A DNA stretch of 64,000 bases from positions 2,286,192 to 2,350,191 of the forward strand of contig NZ_WOTN01000002.1 of the NCBI RefSeq assembly GCF_010993745.1. Reading direction: 5' to 3'. Source of the DNA: Fodinicola acaciae. Its GTDB lineage: Bacteria; Actinomycetota; Actinomycetes; Mycobacteriales; HKI-0501. The translations under genes were made by a program, and so were the position numbers. Shown one piece after another: positions 26,060-34,945 of the stretch (position 1 is the first letter of the stretch; every line of letters begins with the position of its first letter). The notes under the pieces are model-generated. The model worked only from the letters and a program-made list of their open reading frames with translations. It had not been told where the DNA came from and searched no databases.

Positions 26060-27061
26060 GTGCCTCCGAACACCGCACCAGCACACGACCTGGCCGACTC
26101 CGGCGACCTGCTCGCGCCGGTACGGCTGGTGGTCGGCGACGAGGAGCTGCTGGTTTCCCGCGCCGTGCAGGACGTCGTCGCGGCCGTGCAGCGGCGCGAG
26201 GCGTCCGCGGAAATCCAGCACCTGCAGGCAAACGAGCTCGCGCCGGTGCAGCTGGACGAGCTGCTCGGGCCGTCGCTGTTCGGTGGCGAGCGAGTGGTGG
26301 TCGTGCACGCCGGCCAGGACGGCACCAAGGAGCTGACGGCCGCGCTGGTGAGCTACGCGGCCGACCCGGTCGAAGGGACCGTGCTGGTCGTCGAGCACTC
26401 CGGCGGCGCGAAGCAGAAGGCGCTCGTCGAGGGTCTCAAGAAAGCCGGCGCGGTGGTCGTGCCGTGCGCGAAGGTGACCAAGCAGGGCGACCGGACGGCG
26501 TTCGTACGCGCCGAGATCGCGCGCAACGGCGGCAAGGCCGGCAAAGACGTGCTCGGCCTGATCCTGGAGAGCGTCGGCAACGACCTGCGCGAGCTGGCCA
26601 CCGCGTGCGCGCAGCTGGTGGTCGACTCCGGCGGCGCGGTCGACGCCGCCGCTGTACGCCGCTATCACCGCGGCCGAGCCGAGGTCACCGGCTTCACCGT
26701 CGCCGACGCGGCGGTCGCCGGCAACACCGTCGAGGCGTTGCAGGCACTGCGCTGGGCCGAGTCGTTGGGCGTGGCGCCGGTGCTGATCGCCGACGCGCTG
26801 GCCGACGGCATCCGTACGATCGCGCGCGTCAACGGCGCTCGCCGCGGCAGCGCATACCAGCTGGCCAGCCAGCTCGGCATGCCACCCTGGAAGGTGGAGC
26901 GCGCGCAGCGCCAGGGCCGCGGCTGGACCGACGATGGCCTGGCCACCGCGATGCGGGTGGCGGCGGCGCTGAACGCGGACGTGAAAGGTGTCGCGCAGGA
27001 CGAGCAGTACGCGCTGGAGCGCGCCGTACTGGCCATCGCGGCGGCGAAAGGAAGTCGGTGA
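26060..27061 (+). CDS. holA: DNA polymerase III delta subunit HolA
   Basis: 333 aa clamp-loader subunit that opens the beta clamp. The start at GTG 26060 is six bases after a -10-like GACGAT, again a leaderless pattern. N-terminal region: LVVGDEELLVSRAVQDVV; middle: GTVLVVEHSGGAKQKALVEGL; the DLREL motif appears in ESVGNDLRELATACAQL; the C-terminal domain ends in LGMPPWKVERAQRQGRGW. The comEA-comEC-holA-rpsT order is conserved in actinobacteria, although here two small genes intervene between comEC and holA. Confidence 0.93.
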   Translation: MPPNTAPAHDLADSGDLLAPVRLVVGDEELLVSRAVQDVVAAVQRREASAEIQHLQANELAPVQLDELLGPSLFGGERVVVVHAGQDGTKELTAALVSYAADPVEGTVLVVEHSGGAKQKALVEGLKKAGAVVVPCAKVTKQGDRTAFVRAEIARNGGKAGKDVLGLILESVGNDLRELATACAQLVVDSGGAVDAAAVRRYHRGRAEVTGFTVADAAVAGNTVEALQALRWAESLGVAPVLIADALADGIRTIARVNGARRGSAYQLASQLGMPPWKVERAQRQGRGWTDDGLATAMRVAAALNADVKGVAQDEQYALERAVLAIAAAKGSR

Positions 27062-27750
27062 TGGCGAAGAAATCCCGCCGGCCGCCGGAGCGGCGGACCA
27101 TCTACGCGAAGGTGCTCCGGCTCAAGACGATCAACCCGGGACCGGTCTGGTCGTTCCTGTTCTTCGAGGTGGCCATCGCGGTCGGCATCGTGCTCGCGCT
27201 GCTCGGCTTCGTGTCCTGGTGGGGTGTGCTGGTGTTGCCGCTGGCGATCGCGGCGATGGTCAAGCTCAACGACGTCGTCGCCACCGCGACCGAGCGCTCG
27301 ATCAAGACGCCCCCGGAGCCGGAACCGGAGCCAGAGCCACAGCCAGCGCAGCCACCGCCGTCCGGCATGTCAGCGGCGCGCGAGCACCGCAAGGCCCAGC
27401 GTGAGCGCGTACGCGAGGAGAAACGGCTCGCCCGCGAGGAGCAGAAGGCGCAGGGCCGTGGTCCGGTCAGCGACGACACCGCGGTGATCCCGGCCGACCC
27501 GTCCCTGTACGCGCGCCCGCGAAGCGAGCACACCCAGGTCATCCCGGTCGTCACCGATCCGCCGAGCCAGCGCAAGGACGACGGCGAGACCGAGGCGACC
27601 CAGCAGCTGCCGGTGGTGCCGGACGAGCTCGACGACTTCATGAGCGACATCCGCGGCAACCGGCCGCCGCCATGGGATCCGGCCGCCGAGCAGGGCGCGC
27701 CGGAGGAGGCGCTCAGCGGCAACCGCCGGCGCGGCCGCAAACAGCGATAG
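27061..27750 (+). CDS. Membrane protein with proline-rich and charged cytosolic tail
   Basis: 229 aa of unknown function; ATG 27061 shares one base with the holA stop. A basic N-terminus (MAKKSRRPPERR) is followed by two hydrophobic helices near residues 32-52 and 56-74. A linker of alternating Pro-Glu (PPEPEPEPEPQPAQP) leads to a highly charged, probably helical segment rich in Arg, Glu and Lys (AAREHRKAQRERVREEKRLA). The remainder is low-complexity and acidic. The layout is that of a membrane-anchored coiled-coil protein. A terminator hairpin follows. Confidence 0.78.
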   Translation: MAKKSRRPPERRTIYAKVLRLKTINPGPVWSFLFFEVAIAVGIVLALLGFVSWWGVLVLPLAIAAMVKLNDVVATATERSIKTPPEPEPEPEPQPAQPPPSGMSAAREHRKAQRERVREEKRLAREEQKAQGRGPVSDDTAVIPADPSLYARPRSEHTQVIPVVTDPPSQRKDDGETEATQQLPVVPDELDDFMSDIRGNRPPPWDPAAEQGAPEEALSGNRRRGRKQR

Positions 27751-27760
27751 AGACACGAAA

Positions 27761-27790
27761 AGGAGCCACCCCGACGATCGGGTGGCTCCT
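27761..27790. terminator. Bidirectional terminator between the membrane gene and rpsT
   Basis: Perfect 11-base stem AGGAGCCACCC/GGGTGGCTCCT with an eight-base loop, ten bases after the plus-strand stop and 15 before the rpsT stop. It is preceded by CGAAA, giving a short T-run for the minus strand. Confidence 0.8.
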
Positions 27791-27805
27791 GGTGACGCGC
27801 GGTGC

Positions 27806-28066
27806 TTAGAGCTTGTCGGCTGCCTGCGCCATCGCGGACTTCTTGTTGGCCGCCTGGTTCTGGTGGATGACACCCTTGCTGGCGGCCTTGTCCAGCGCGC
27901 GCGAGGCGATCCGCAGCTGCGCGGTCGCGGCTTCCTTGTCGCCGGTCGCGGCGGCTTCCCGGAAGCGCCGGATCGCGGTCTTCAGCGAGGACTTCACCGC
28001 TTTGTTGCGCTGGTGCGCCTTCTCGTTGGTCTTGATCCGCTTGATCTGGGACTTGATGTTCGCCAC
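27806..28066 (-). CDS. rpsT: 30S ribosomal protein S20 (bS20)
   Basis: 86 aa basic primary 16S rRNA-binding protein. It begins [20 protein letters not shown] from GTG 28066 and contains the usual [15 protein letters not shown] and [20 protein letters not shown] segments, ending AQAADKL. It has typical length. It is divergent from lepA, the usual actinobacterial arrangement. Confidence 0.97.
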   Translation of the reverse strand: MANIKSQIKRIKTNEKAHQRNKAVKSSLKTAIRRFREAAATGDKEAATAQLRIASRALDKAASKGVIHQNQAANKKSAMAQAADKL

Positions 28067-28243
28067 GCGTTAGCCTCGGGTCGTCTGTCGGGGTTTCGGG
28101 TCTTGGCGTGTGCCGGCAACGGCACAACGCACGCGATTAGCCAGGATAGACCACGCGGTTCGTACGCTCCAATCCGCCTCCGGGTCAGGCGGGGGCGGCA
28201 TGGGAGAATGGAGCCTTACGCCTGACCACCCTGAGGAAGCCCG

Positions 28244-30070
28244 TTGACCCATCTGCCCGGATCGACCGACCCCGAGCTGATTCGCAACTTCTGCATCATC
28301 GCTCACATCGACCACGGCAAGTCCACGCTTGCCGACCGCATGCTGCAGAAAACCGGTGTGGTGCCGGAGCGGGCCATGCGCGCGCAGTACCTCGACCGGA
28401 TGGACATCGAGCGCGAGCGCGGCATCACGATCAAGAGCCAGGCCGTGCGCATGCCGTGGCAGAGCGCCGGCTCCGAGTACGTGCTGAACATGATCGACAC
28501 ACCTGGCCACGTCGACTTCACTTACGAGGTGTCCCGCAGCCTGGCCGCCTGCGAAGGTGCGGTGCTGCTGGTCGACGCGGCGCAGGGGATCGAGGCGCAG
28601 ACGCTGGCCAACCTCTACCTCGCGCTGGAAGCCGACCTACACGTCATCCCGGTGCTCAACAAGATCGACCTGCCGGCCGCGCAGCCGGAGCGCTATGCCG
28701 AGGAGCTGGCACACCTGATCGGCTGTGAGCCGAGCGACTGCCTGCGGGTCTCCGGCAAGACCGGCGAAGGCGTGGAGGCGCTGCTCGACCAGATCGTCAA
28801 GCAGGTGCCGCCGCCGGTCGGCGACTCCGGCGGCCCGGCGCGCGCGATGATCTTCGACTCGGTGTACGACATCTACCGCGGCGTCGTCACCTACGTCCGT
28901 GTCGTCGACGGCAAGCTGTCCGCGCGAGAGCGGATCCGGATGATGTCCACCGGCGCGACCCACGAGCTGCTGGAGCTCGGCGTGATCTCGCCGGAGCCGG
29001 TGGCCTCCGACGCGATCGGCGCCGGCGAGGTGGGCTACCTGATCACCGGTGTGAAGGACGTGCGCCAGTCGCGGGTCGGTGACACCGTGACGACGCAGGT
29101 GAAGCCGGCGACCGAGCCGCTGTCCGGCTATTCCGACCCCAAGCCGATGGTGTTCTCCGGCCTCTATCCGATCGACGGCTCCGACTATCCGGACCTGCGC
29201 GAGGCACTGGAGAAGCTGCGGCTCAACGACGCGGCGCTGGTGTACGAGCCGGAGACCTCGGTGGCGCTCGGCTTCGGTTTCCGCTGCGGCTTCCTCGGCC
29301 TGCTGCACCTGGAGATCATCCGCGAACGGCTGGAGCGCGAGTTCGACCTCGACCTGATCGCCACCGCGCCCAACGTGGTCTACCGGGTCGAGATGGAGGA
29401 CGGCGCGGAGCACACCGTCACCAACCCGAGCGAGTTTCCGGCCGGCAAGATCGCGGCCGTGTACGAGCCGGTCGTACGCGCGACGATCCTCGCCCCGAGT
29501 GACTACATCGGCGCGATCATGGAGCTCTGCCAGTCGCGCCGCGGGGTGCTCGGCGGCATGGACTACCTGTCCGAGGAGCGCGTCGAGCTGCGTTACACGC
29601 TGCCGCTGGCGGAGATCATCTTCGACTTCTTCGACCAGCTCAAGTCGCGGACGAAGGGTTACGCGAGCCTGGACTACGAGCCGACCGGCGAGCAGGAGGC
29701 GGCGCTGGTCAAGGTCGACATCCTGCTGCAGGGGGAGACGGTCGACGCGTTCAGCGCGATCGTGCACAAGGACAAGGCTTACGCGTACGGCGTGTCCATG
29801 ACGCAGCGGCTGCGCGAGCTGATCCCGCGGCAGCAGTTCGAGGTGCCGATCCAGGCGGCGGTCGGCAGCCGGGTGATCGCGCGCGAGAACATCCGGGCGA
29901 TCCGCAAGGACGTGCTGTCCAAGTGCTACGGCGGTGACATCACCCGTAAGCGCAAGCTGCTGGAGAAGCAGAAGGAAGGCAAGAAGCGGATGAAGATGGT
30001 CGGCCGGGTGGAGGTCCCGCAGGAGGCCTTCATCGCCGCCCTCTCCACCTCCGACACCCCCAAGAAGTAA
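28244..30070 (+). CDS. lepA: Elongation factor 4 LepA
   Basis: 608 aa translational GTPase that back-translocates or rescues ribosomes and aids assembly. The G1 motif is [14 protein letters not shown] near residue 20, G2 is [11 protein letters not shown]3 is DTPGHVDF, G4 is NKIDLP and G5 is SGKTGEG. The LepA-specific C-terminal domain contains [23 protein letters not shown] 28244 has GAGGA upstream. Full length, no irregularities. A segment with terminal inverted repeats begins four bases after the stop. Confidence 0.97.
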   Translation: MTHLPGSTDPELIRNFCIIAHIDHGKSTLADRMLQKTGVVPERAMRAQYLDRMDIERERGITIKSQAVRMPWQSAGSEYVLNMIDTPGHVDFTYEVSRSLAACEGAVLLVDAAQGIEAQTLANLYLALEADLHVIPVLNKIDLPAAQPERYAEELAHLIGCEPSDCLRVSGKTGEGVEALLDQIVKQVPPPVGDSGGPARAMIFDSVYDIYRGVVTYVRVVDGKLSARERIRMMSTGATHELLELGVISPEPVASDAIGAGEVGYLITGVKDVRQSRVGDTVTTQVKPATEPLSGYSDPKPMVFSGLYPIDGSDYPDLREALEKLRLNDAALVYEPETSVALGFGFRCGFLGLLHLEIIRERLEREFDLDLIATAPNVVYRVEMEDGAEHTVTNPSEFPAGKIAAVYEPVVRATILAPSDYIGAIMELCQSRRGVLGGMDYLSEERVELRYTLPLAEIIFDFFDQLKSRTKGYASLDYEPTGEQEAALVKVDILLQGETVDAFSAIVHKDKAYAYGVSMTQRLRELIPRQQFEVPIQAAVGSRVIARENIRAIRKDVLSKCYGGDITRKRKLLEKQKEGKKRMKMVGRVEVPQEAFIAALSTSDTPKK

Positions 30071-30073
30071 GTG

Positions 30074-30479
30074 GCCGCAGGGTCGCCCTGCGTGCGCTGG
30101 TCTTGAGTTTTAGCCCCCTGGGTTGGCTGCCCATCCGGGTCATCGTCGGGCAGTGCAGCGACCAGGGTGATGTCCTTTCAGCTAGATGCACGAAACACGG
30201 CTTTCACGTCTGCGTGACCGCCGGCCCCTGTGGTGGGTGTGACTGCTGAGGCGAGTAATGCTGTTGTGACTACTCGCCGGGCGGGTCCGACGCGCGTTCG
30301 GCTGCCTCCGGCCGAAAATCACTCTCCCAGCCAGCGCACCAATACCACCCGACCCCCGACCAGGATCCCCCAACACTCGACGCGCCCACTCAACAACCGC
30401 AAAACAGACACAGCCCAAAGACCGCCAGAGCCAAACAGGTTGAAACTCAAGCCAGCCGCACGTAGGGCGACCATGCGGC
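30074..30479. mobile_element. MITE-like segment with 37-base terminal inverted repeats
   Basis: 30074-30110 (beginning GCCGCAGGGTCGCCCTGCGT, ending CTTGAGTTT) is the inverted complement of 30443-30479 with about four differences, including one compensating indel. The roughly 330 bases between are lower in GC than the genes around and carry no convincing frame. The ends abut the stops of lepA and of the minus-strand gene at 30481. No transposase, and no clear target duplication. It could be a non-autonomous element or a long-range stem formed for another reason. Confidence 0.5.
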
Positions 30480-30480
30480 G

Positions 30481-31359
30481 TCATTTGAACTGGACGGCGA
30501 TGCGGCCGGTGTTGTCGGGGGTGACGGTCGTCCAGGAGCCGTCGGAGGCCGACCACCGCACGTCCTTGTACGCGACCGTCTCGATCCGGTACGTCTGCGC
30601 GTGCGCGACCAGCCAGTACGCGAGCCGCCGGTAGGCCGGCAGGTCCTTCGACCCGATCGGCGCCACCAGCAGCGGAGCGACCGACGATCCGGTGGCCGTG
30701 CCGACCCTGATGCTGACCGCCTTCGTGCTCACATCGCCGCGCAGGTCACCGCGCAGCTGCGTGGACAGGTCGTCGGTGCCGCCGGACTTGTGCCGCACCA
30801 GGCAGCTGACCGTGCCGGCGGCCTGGCCGGAGTAGGCGGTGGCCAGCGTCGTCGCCTCGAACTCCCATGGCGCGTACGCGCTGCCGTCGGCGGACCGCTG
30901 CACCTTCTGCGCGGCCTCGTGCAGCGGCAGCTTCTCCCAGCCGTCGACCTTCTCCAGCCGCTTGTAGAAGGCGGTCGCCGCATAGCGCGGGTCGGCCAGC
31001 TGCTCCGGCGTGCCCCAGCCCTGCGACGGCCGCTGCTGGAACAGGCCGATGGAGTCGCGGTCGCCGCCGGGCACGTTCTCCAGCTTCGACTCCTGCAGCG
31101 CGGTGGCCAGCGCGACCGTGACACCGCGCAGGCCGTCGCCCCGCTGGAAGCCGACGGCGGCGATGGTCGACGCGTTCTGCGCGCGGTCGAGCGCGAGCGA
31201 GATGGTGTCGCCGCCGACCTTGATGGTGCAGCCTTCCGGCTTGAGCGCGGCCGGCACCGGCACGTTGCCGCCGCGGGTTACCGCGAAGGTGACCACCGCG
31301 ATCACCGCCAGCACTGCCACACAGGCGAGGACGGCAACGGCGATCAGCAGTCGGCGCAC
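30481..31359 (-). CDS. Membrane-anchored lysozyme/transglycosylase-like protein
   Basis: 292 aa from GTG 31359, chosen because GAGGAG stands four bases upstream; a longer frame begins at 31461. An N-terminal anchor (LLIAVAVLACVAVLAVIAVV) is followed by an extracytoplasmic region. ALATALQESKLENV, then DRDSIGLFQQRPSQGWGTPE and DPRYAATAFYKRL, resembles the SLT/goose-lysozyme fold, with the catalytic Glu in QESK and the GLFQ motif. The C-terminal half has no recognised domain. Actinomycete homologues are often misannotated as metal transporters. Cell-wall turnover is the likely role. It is divergent from the MFS gene. Confidence 0.75.
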   Translation of the reverse strand: MRRLLIAVAVLACVAVLAVIAVVTFAVTRGGNVPVPAALKPEGCTIKVGGDTISLALDRAQNASTIAAVGFQRGDGLRGVTVALATALQESKLENVPGGDRDSIGLFQQRPSQGWGTPEQLADPRYAATAFYKRLEKVDGWEKLPLHEAAQKVQRSADGSAYAPWEFEATTLATAYSGQAAGTVSCLVRHKSGGTDDLSTQLRGDLRGDVSTKAVSIRVGTATGSSVAPLLVAPIGSKDLPAYRRLAYWLVAHAQTYRIETVAYKDVRWSASDGSWTTVTPDNTGRIAVQFK

Positions 31360-31494
31360 GGATCTCCTCGGACGGCCTTGGACGGCTTGGTACGGAACGG
31401 CTCGAGGGTATGCGGTCACCGGCGGTGGCCGGCATCGGCCATCAGCCGTATCCGCGGTCACCTGGAGTCGTACGGGGCGCGGAAAATCGCTCGA

Positions 31495-31519
31495 AACAGT
31501 ACGTGCGTACTGTTAATCT
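31495..31519 (+). promoter_or_regulatory. Operator palindrome and -10 box of the MFS gene
   Basis: Perfect palindrome AACAGTACG-TG-CGTACTGTT at 31495-31514, overlapping TAATCT (31514-31519), a TANNNT box. The next GTG codons are at 31523 and 31526, so the transcript is probably leaderless. The palindrome has the size of a TetR-type operator; the matching regulator is not adjacent. Confidence 0.65.
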
Positions 31520-31522
31520 GAG

Positions 31523-32749
31523 GTGGTGATCGTCGCCGCCGAGACCGCCAGCAAACAGTCGTCGCGTGCGGTCCGCGCACTGATCGCCGGCAACCTGGTC
31601 AACTCCTTCGGCAACGGCCTGTTCATGACGGTCAGCGCGATCTACTTCACCCGATCGGTCGGCCTCACGGCGGCGCAGCTTGCGCTCGCGCTGGCTGTCG
31701 CCGGCGGCTCGCGGCTGGTGGCCAGCGCGCCGACGGGGCATCTGGCCGACCGGTACGGACCGCGTGAGGTGCTGGTCGTCGCCGCCTGCCTGAACGGCAT
31801 CATCACCGGCACGCTGGTGCTGGTCAGCGGTCCGGCCTGGCTGGTCGTCGCGATGGGGTTGCAGGGGATCGCGGACTCCGCCGGAAACAGCGCGCGCGGT
31901 GCGCTGGTCGCCGGCTCGGTGCCGGCCGACCAGCGCGTACGCACGCAGTCGATCCTGCGGTCGGTGACCAACCTCGGCATCACCCTCGGCGCGGCGGTGG
32001 CCGGCATCGCCCTGCACCTCGACACGGCGACGGCGTACCGATCGGCGATCCTCGGCGACGCGCTGACCTTCGTGGTGGCCGGCGTGGTGATCCTCGCCGT
32101 GCCGCGCCTGGTGCCGGTGCCGGCTCCGCCCGGCACGCGACGGCTGGAGGCGCTGCGCGACCGGCCCTATCTCGCCGTGATGTTCCTGGCCGGCGTGCTC
32201 GGCATCCAGTACGGCCTGATCGAGGTCACGCTGCCGCTGTGGCTCGTGCAGCGGACCGAGGCGCCGCGCTGGATGGTGTCGGTGCTGCTGGTGGTGAACA
32301 CGCTCGCGGTCGTGCTGTTTCAGGTCAGGGCGAGCCGCAACGTGCGTACGGTCCACGACTCCGGTCGCGCGCTGCGCCGGGCGGGGTTCATCATCGCCGT
32401 CGCGTGCGCGGTCTTCGCGCTCGCCAGCGGCCAGCCCGCGATCGTCGCGGCTGTGGTGCTGGTCGCCGGCGCGCTCGTGCAGGTGACCAGCGAGCTGCTC
32501 TTCGCCGCCGGCACCTGGGGCCTGGCCTTCGGCCTGGCCCCGGCCCACGCGCAGGGCCAGTACCAGGGGATTTACGGCATGAGCCTGTCGCTCGGCGCGA
32601 TGGTCGGCCCGGCGTTGACGACCTCGCTGGTGCTCGGCGCCGGACGCTTCACCGGTGGCTGGCCAGGCTGGCTGGGACTGGCGCTGATCTTCCTCGCGGC
32701 CGGCCTGGCCGTGCCGCCGGTGACCCGCTGGGCCCTGGCCACGCGATAA
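31523..32749 (+). CDS. MFS transporter, 12 helices
   Basis: 408 aa inner-membrane facilitator with about 12 hydrophobic helices. N-terminal: IAGNLVNSFGNGLFMTVSAI, then the motif-A loop GHLADRYGPREVL between helices 2 and 3. It resembles MdfA/YajR-like or sugar/drug efflux MFS proteins; the substrate is unknown. The start is GTG 31523 or the adjacent GTG 31526. A palindrome over the promoter suggests repression released by the exported compound. hemW follows eight bases after the stop. Confidence 0.85.
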   Translation: MVIVAAETASKQSSRAVRALIAGNLVNSFGNGLFMTVSAIYFTRSVGLTAAQLALALAVAGGSRLVASAPTGHLADRYGPREVLVVAACLNGIITGTLVLVSGPAWLVVAMGLQGIADSAGNSARGALVAGSVPADQRVRTQSILRSVTNLGITLGAAVAGIALHLDTATAYRSAILGDALTFVVAGVVILAVPRLVPVPAPPGTRRLEALRDRPYLAVMFLAGVLGIQYGLIEVTLPLWLVQRTEAPRWMVSVLLVVNTLAVVLFQVRASRNVRTVHDSGRALRRAGFIIAVACAVFALASGQPAIVAAVVLVAGALVQVTSELLFAAGTWGLAFGLAPAHAQGQYQGIYGMSLSLGAMVGPALTTSLVLGAGRFTGGWPGWLGLALIFLAAGLAVPPVTRWALATR

Positions 32750-32757
32750 TCGCGGAC

Positions 32758-33969
32758 GTGCCATCGACATTGCCTGACGGCGATCCGGCGCCGGCAGACG
32801 GCGTGTTGCCGGCCAGCGCGCTCGCCGAGCTCACCGGCCGGCCGTTCGGTGCGTACGTCCACGTGCCGTACTGCACGACCAGATGCGGTTATTGCGACTT
32901 CAACACATACACGGCCGGCGAACTCGGCGGCGACCGTGGCGAGCGATACGTCGACACCGTCCGCGCGGAGATCGAGCTGGCGGCGCGGGTGCTCGGGAAG
33001 GTCACCGTCGACACGGTCTTCTTCGGTGGTGGTACGCCCACGCTGCTGCCGCCGGCCGAGCTCGGCCGCGTGCTGGCCGAGCTGCGGTCGACCTTCGGCC
33101 TGGCCGCCGGCGCCGAGGTCACCACGGAGTGCAACCCGGAAACGGTCGACGAACGCGCTCTGGCGGCGCTCGTCGAGGCCGGCTTCACCAGGCTGTCGCT
33201 CGGCATGCAGTCGGCGCGCGAGCACGTGCTCGCCGCTCTCGACCGCCACCACACGCCTGGTCGCGCCGAGGCCGTCGCGCGATGGGCTCGGCGGGCCGGG
33301 TTCGAGCACGTCAGCCTCGACCTGATCTACGGCGCACCGGGGGAGACCGCCGACGACTGGCAGGCATCGCTGGACGCGGTGCTCGCGACCGGTGTCGACC
33401 ACGTCTCCGCGTACTCGCTGATCGTCGAGCCGGGCACGCGGCTCCATCGGCAGGTCAGCCGCGGCGAGGTCGAGGTGGCCGACGACGACACGCTGGCCGA
33501 GCGCTACGAGCAGGCCGAGAAGGCGCTGACCGCGGCCGGCCTGAGCTGGTACGAGGTGAGCAACTGGTCGGCGAGCGCGGCGGATCGCTGCCGGCACAAC
33601 GACGGCTACTGGCGAGGCGCCAACTGGTGGGGCTTCGGACCCGGTGCGCACAGTCACGTCGGCGGCGTGCGGTGGTGGAACGTCAAGCATCCGGCCGCGT
33701 ACGCCGGACGGCTGGCCGGCAAGGAGTCGCCGGCGTACGCGCGCGAGACGCTGGCCCCGCGGGACCGGCGCACCGAGGACATCATGCTGCGCGTACGCAC
33801 CGTCGACGGTCTGCCGGTGGACGTGCTGAGCGAGCGTGCGCGCGCGGCGGCCGCCGACTGCCTGGCACGTGGCCTGTTCGAGGCCGGGCCGTACGCGGAC
33901 GGTCGCCTCGTCCTCACGCTCTCCGGCCGGCTGCTTGCGGACGCCGTTGTCCGTGATCTGGTGGATTGA
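32758..33969 (+). CDS. hemW: Radical SAM heme chaperone HemW
   Basis: 403 aa radical SAM protein of the HemN-like group, now regarded as a heme chaperone inserting heme into respiratory enzymes. The [4Fe-4S] motif is CTTRCGYCDF near residues 40-49 (CxxxCxxC), followed by FFGGGTPTLL and the SLGMQS and YSLIVEPGT motifs. The C-terminal HemN domain includes WGFGPGAHSHVGGVRWWN. GTG 32758 is close to the preceding stop. The distance to hrcA-dnaJ downstream is typical for actinobacteria. Confidence 0.93.
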   Translation: MPSTLPDGDPAPADGVLPASALAELTGRPFGAYVHVPYCTTRCGYCDFNTYTAGELGGDRGERYVDTVRAEIELAARVLGKVTVDTVFFGGGTPTLLPPAELGRVLAELRSTFGLAAGAEVTTECNPETVDERALAALVEAGFTRLSLGMQSAREHVLAALDRHHTPGRAEAVARWARRAGFEHVSLDLIYGAPGETADDWQASLDAVLATGVDHVSAYSLIVEPGTRLHRQVSRGEVEVADDDTLAERYEQAEKALTAAGLSWYEVSNWSASAADRCRHNDGYWRGANWWGFGPGAHSHVGGVRWWNVKHPAAYAGRLAGKESPAYARETLAPRDRRTEDIMLRVRTVDGLPVDVLSERARAAAADCLARGLFEAGPYADGRLVLTLSGRLLADAVVRDLVD

Positions 33970-33978
33970 CACGCAAAA

Positions 33979-34008
33979 GCCCCGCCGCTGACGAACCTGC
34001 GACGGGGC
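33979..34008. terminator. Bidirectional terminator after hemW
   Basis: Ten-base stem GCCCCGCCGC/GCGACGGGGC with one mismatch and a ten-base loop, preceded by AAAA. It is ten bases after the hemW stop and 22 before the stop of the convergent membrane gene. Confidence 0.7.
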
Positions 34009-34029
34009 GGTGACGCGGGTGAGGTCGGG

Positions 34030-34560
34030 TCAGTTGACCAGTTTGACGAACGTCATCGGATATTCGTACGGCTCGCCGTTGTTGGCCTTGATGCCGGCGA
34101 TCAGCGAGAAGATCCAGGCGACCAGCCAGGTGGCGAACACCAGGATGTAGAGCAGGAAGCCGAAGCCGGTGACGATGCCGAGGCAGATCGACAGGACGTA
34201 GATGATCACCGTCAGCGCCGACCAGTTGATCTGGAAGTTGAGCGCGCCGAGCGACTGCTGCCGCACGTTGGGGCTCTTGTTTCCCTGGACCAGGAACGCG
34301 ATCAGCGGCGGGACCCAGCCGAGCCAACCGCCGGAGATGAAGGCGACACCGGCGGCGCCGAAGTGGGCGACCAGGATCCACGTCTTGTCCTCGGTGCTGC
34401 CACCGGCCGGCGGCTGACCGCCGTATCCCGGCTGGCCGCCGTATCCGGGCTGGCCGCCGGCTGGCGGCGGATATCCGCCGGACGGCGGCGGCGTCGCGCC
34501 GGAGCCGTAGTCGTTGGGTTTGTTGAAGTCAGGCTGCTGGGAACCACCCGGGTCAGTCAT
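34030..34560 (-). CDS. DUF4870 membrane protein with Gly/Pro/Tyr-rich N-terminus
   Basis: 176 aa from ATG 34560. Residues 1-55 are a low-complexity cytosolic tail with GGQPGYGGQPGYGG repeats. The remaining part is the DUF4870 (Tic20-like) domain with three to four hydrophobic helices: WILVAHFGAAGVAFISGGWL, LNFQINWSALTVIIYVLSIC and LLYILVFATWLVAWIFSLI. It ends AGIKANNGEPYEYPMTFVKLVN, the usual ending of this family. Function is unknown; such genes commonly sit near hrcA in actinomycetes. Confidence 0.88.
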   Translation of the reverse strand: MTDPGGSQQPDFNKPNDYGSGATPPPSGGYPPPAGGQPGYGGQPGYGGQPPAGGSTEDKTWILVAHFGAAGVAFISGGWLGWVPPLIAFLVQGNKSPNVRQQSLGALNFQINWSALTVIIYVLSICLGIVTGFGFLLYILVFATWLVAWIFSLIAGIKANNGEPYEYPMTFVKLVN

Positions 34561-34890
34561 GCGGCCAAGATAGAGACTCCGGCGGCGCATCGCGAGCGAT
34601 CTCGACCGAACACGCCGGGAGACTTGACGTCAGCTGGTACGACCCGGCGCCGTGACCGGCCGCGAAAACTGGCCGGATGCGGTAAAACTGACCGGCGGCC
34701 GGCCGGCGCGATCGGCCGTTCGGCCGCCAACTGTGGCTGACAGTCAGCCCGCCCGCGAGGCCGATGGTGCAGCGTGGCTGCCTCCTCGCCTGCCTCAACG
34801 CGCAGCCGGAGGGGAAAGCCCCAGATCGAGCGGCGGACGTGATCTTCCGGGTGGCCGGCGAGCGGCCCGACAGACGGCCGTTCCGGCACG
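34561..34890. other. Intergenic region between DUF4870 gene and hrcA promoter
   Basis: About 330 bases with no convincing frame, RNA gene or strong repeat. It contains GC-rich runs such as GGCGGCCGGCCGGCGCG and gives way to the hrcA promoter at its right end. Confidence 0.4.
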
Positions 34891-34922
34891 TATGATTGGC
34901 ACTCAGGGTGAGGGAGTGCCAG
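34891..34922 (+). promoter_or_regulatory. hrcA promoter with CIRCE operator
   Basis: TATGAT (34891-34896) is a -10 box. Directly overlapping it is TTGGCACTC-N9-GAGTGCCAG (34896-34922), matching the CIRCE consensus TTAGCACTC-N9-GAGTGCTAA at all but a few positions. HrcA binding there would give autoregulated heat-shock control of hrcA-dnaJ. Confidence 0.88.
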
Positions 34923-34945
34923 GGGATCTGGAGAGGTGGTGACCC

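Noticed and set aside
34363..34942. Small plus- and minus-strand frames in the gap before hrcA
   Set aside because: No motifs, poor codon pattern and they cross the promoter region or the DUF4870 gene.
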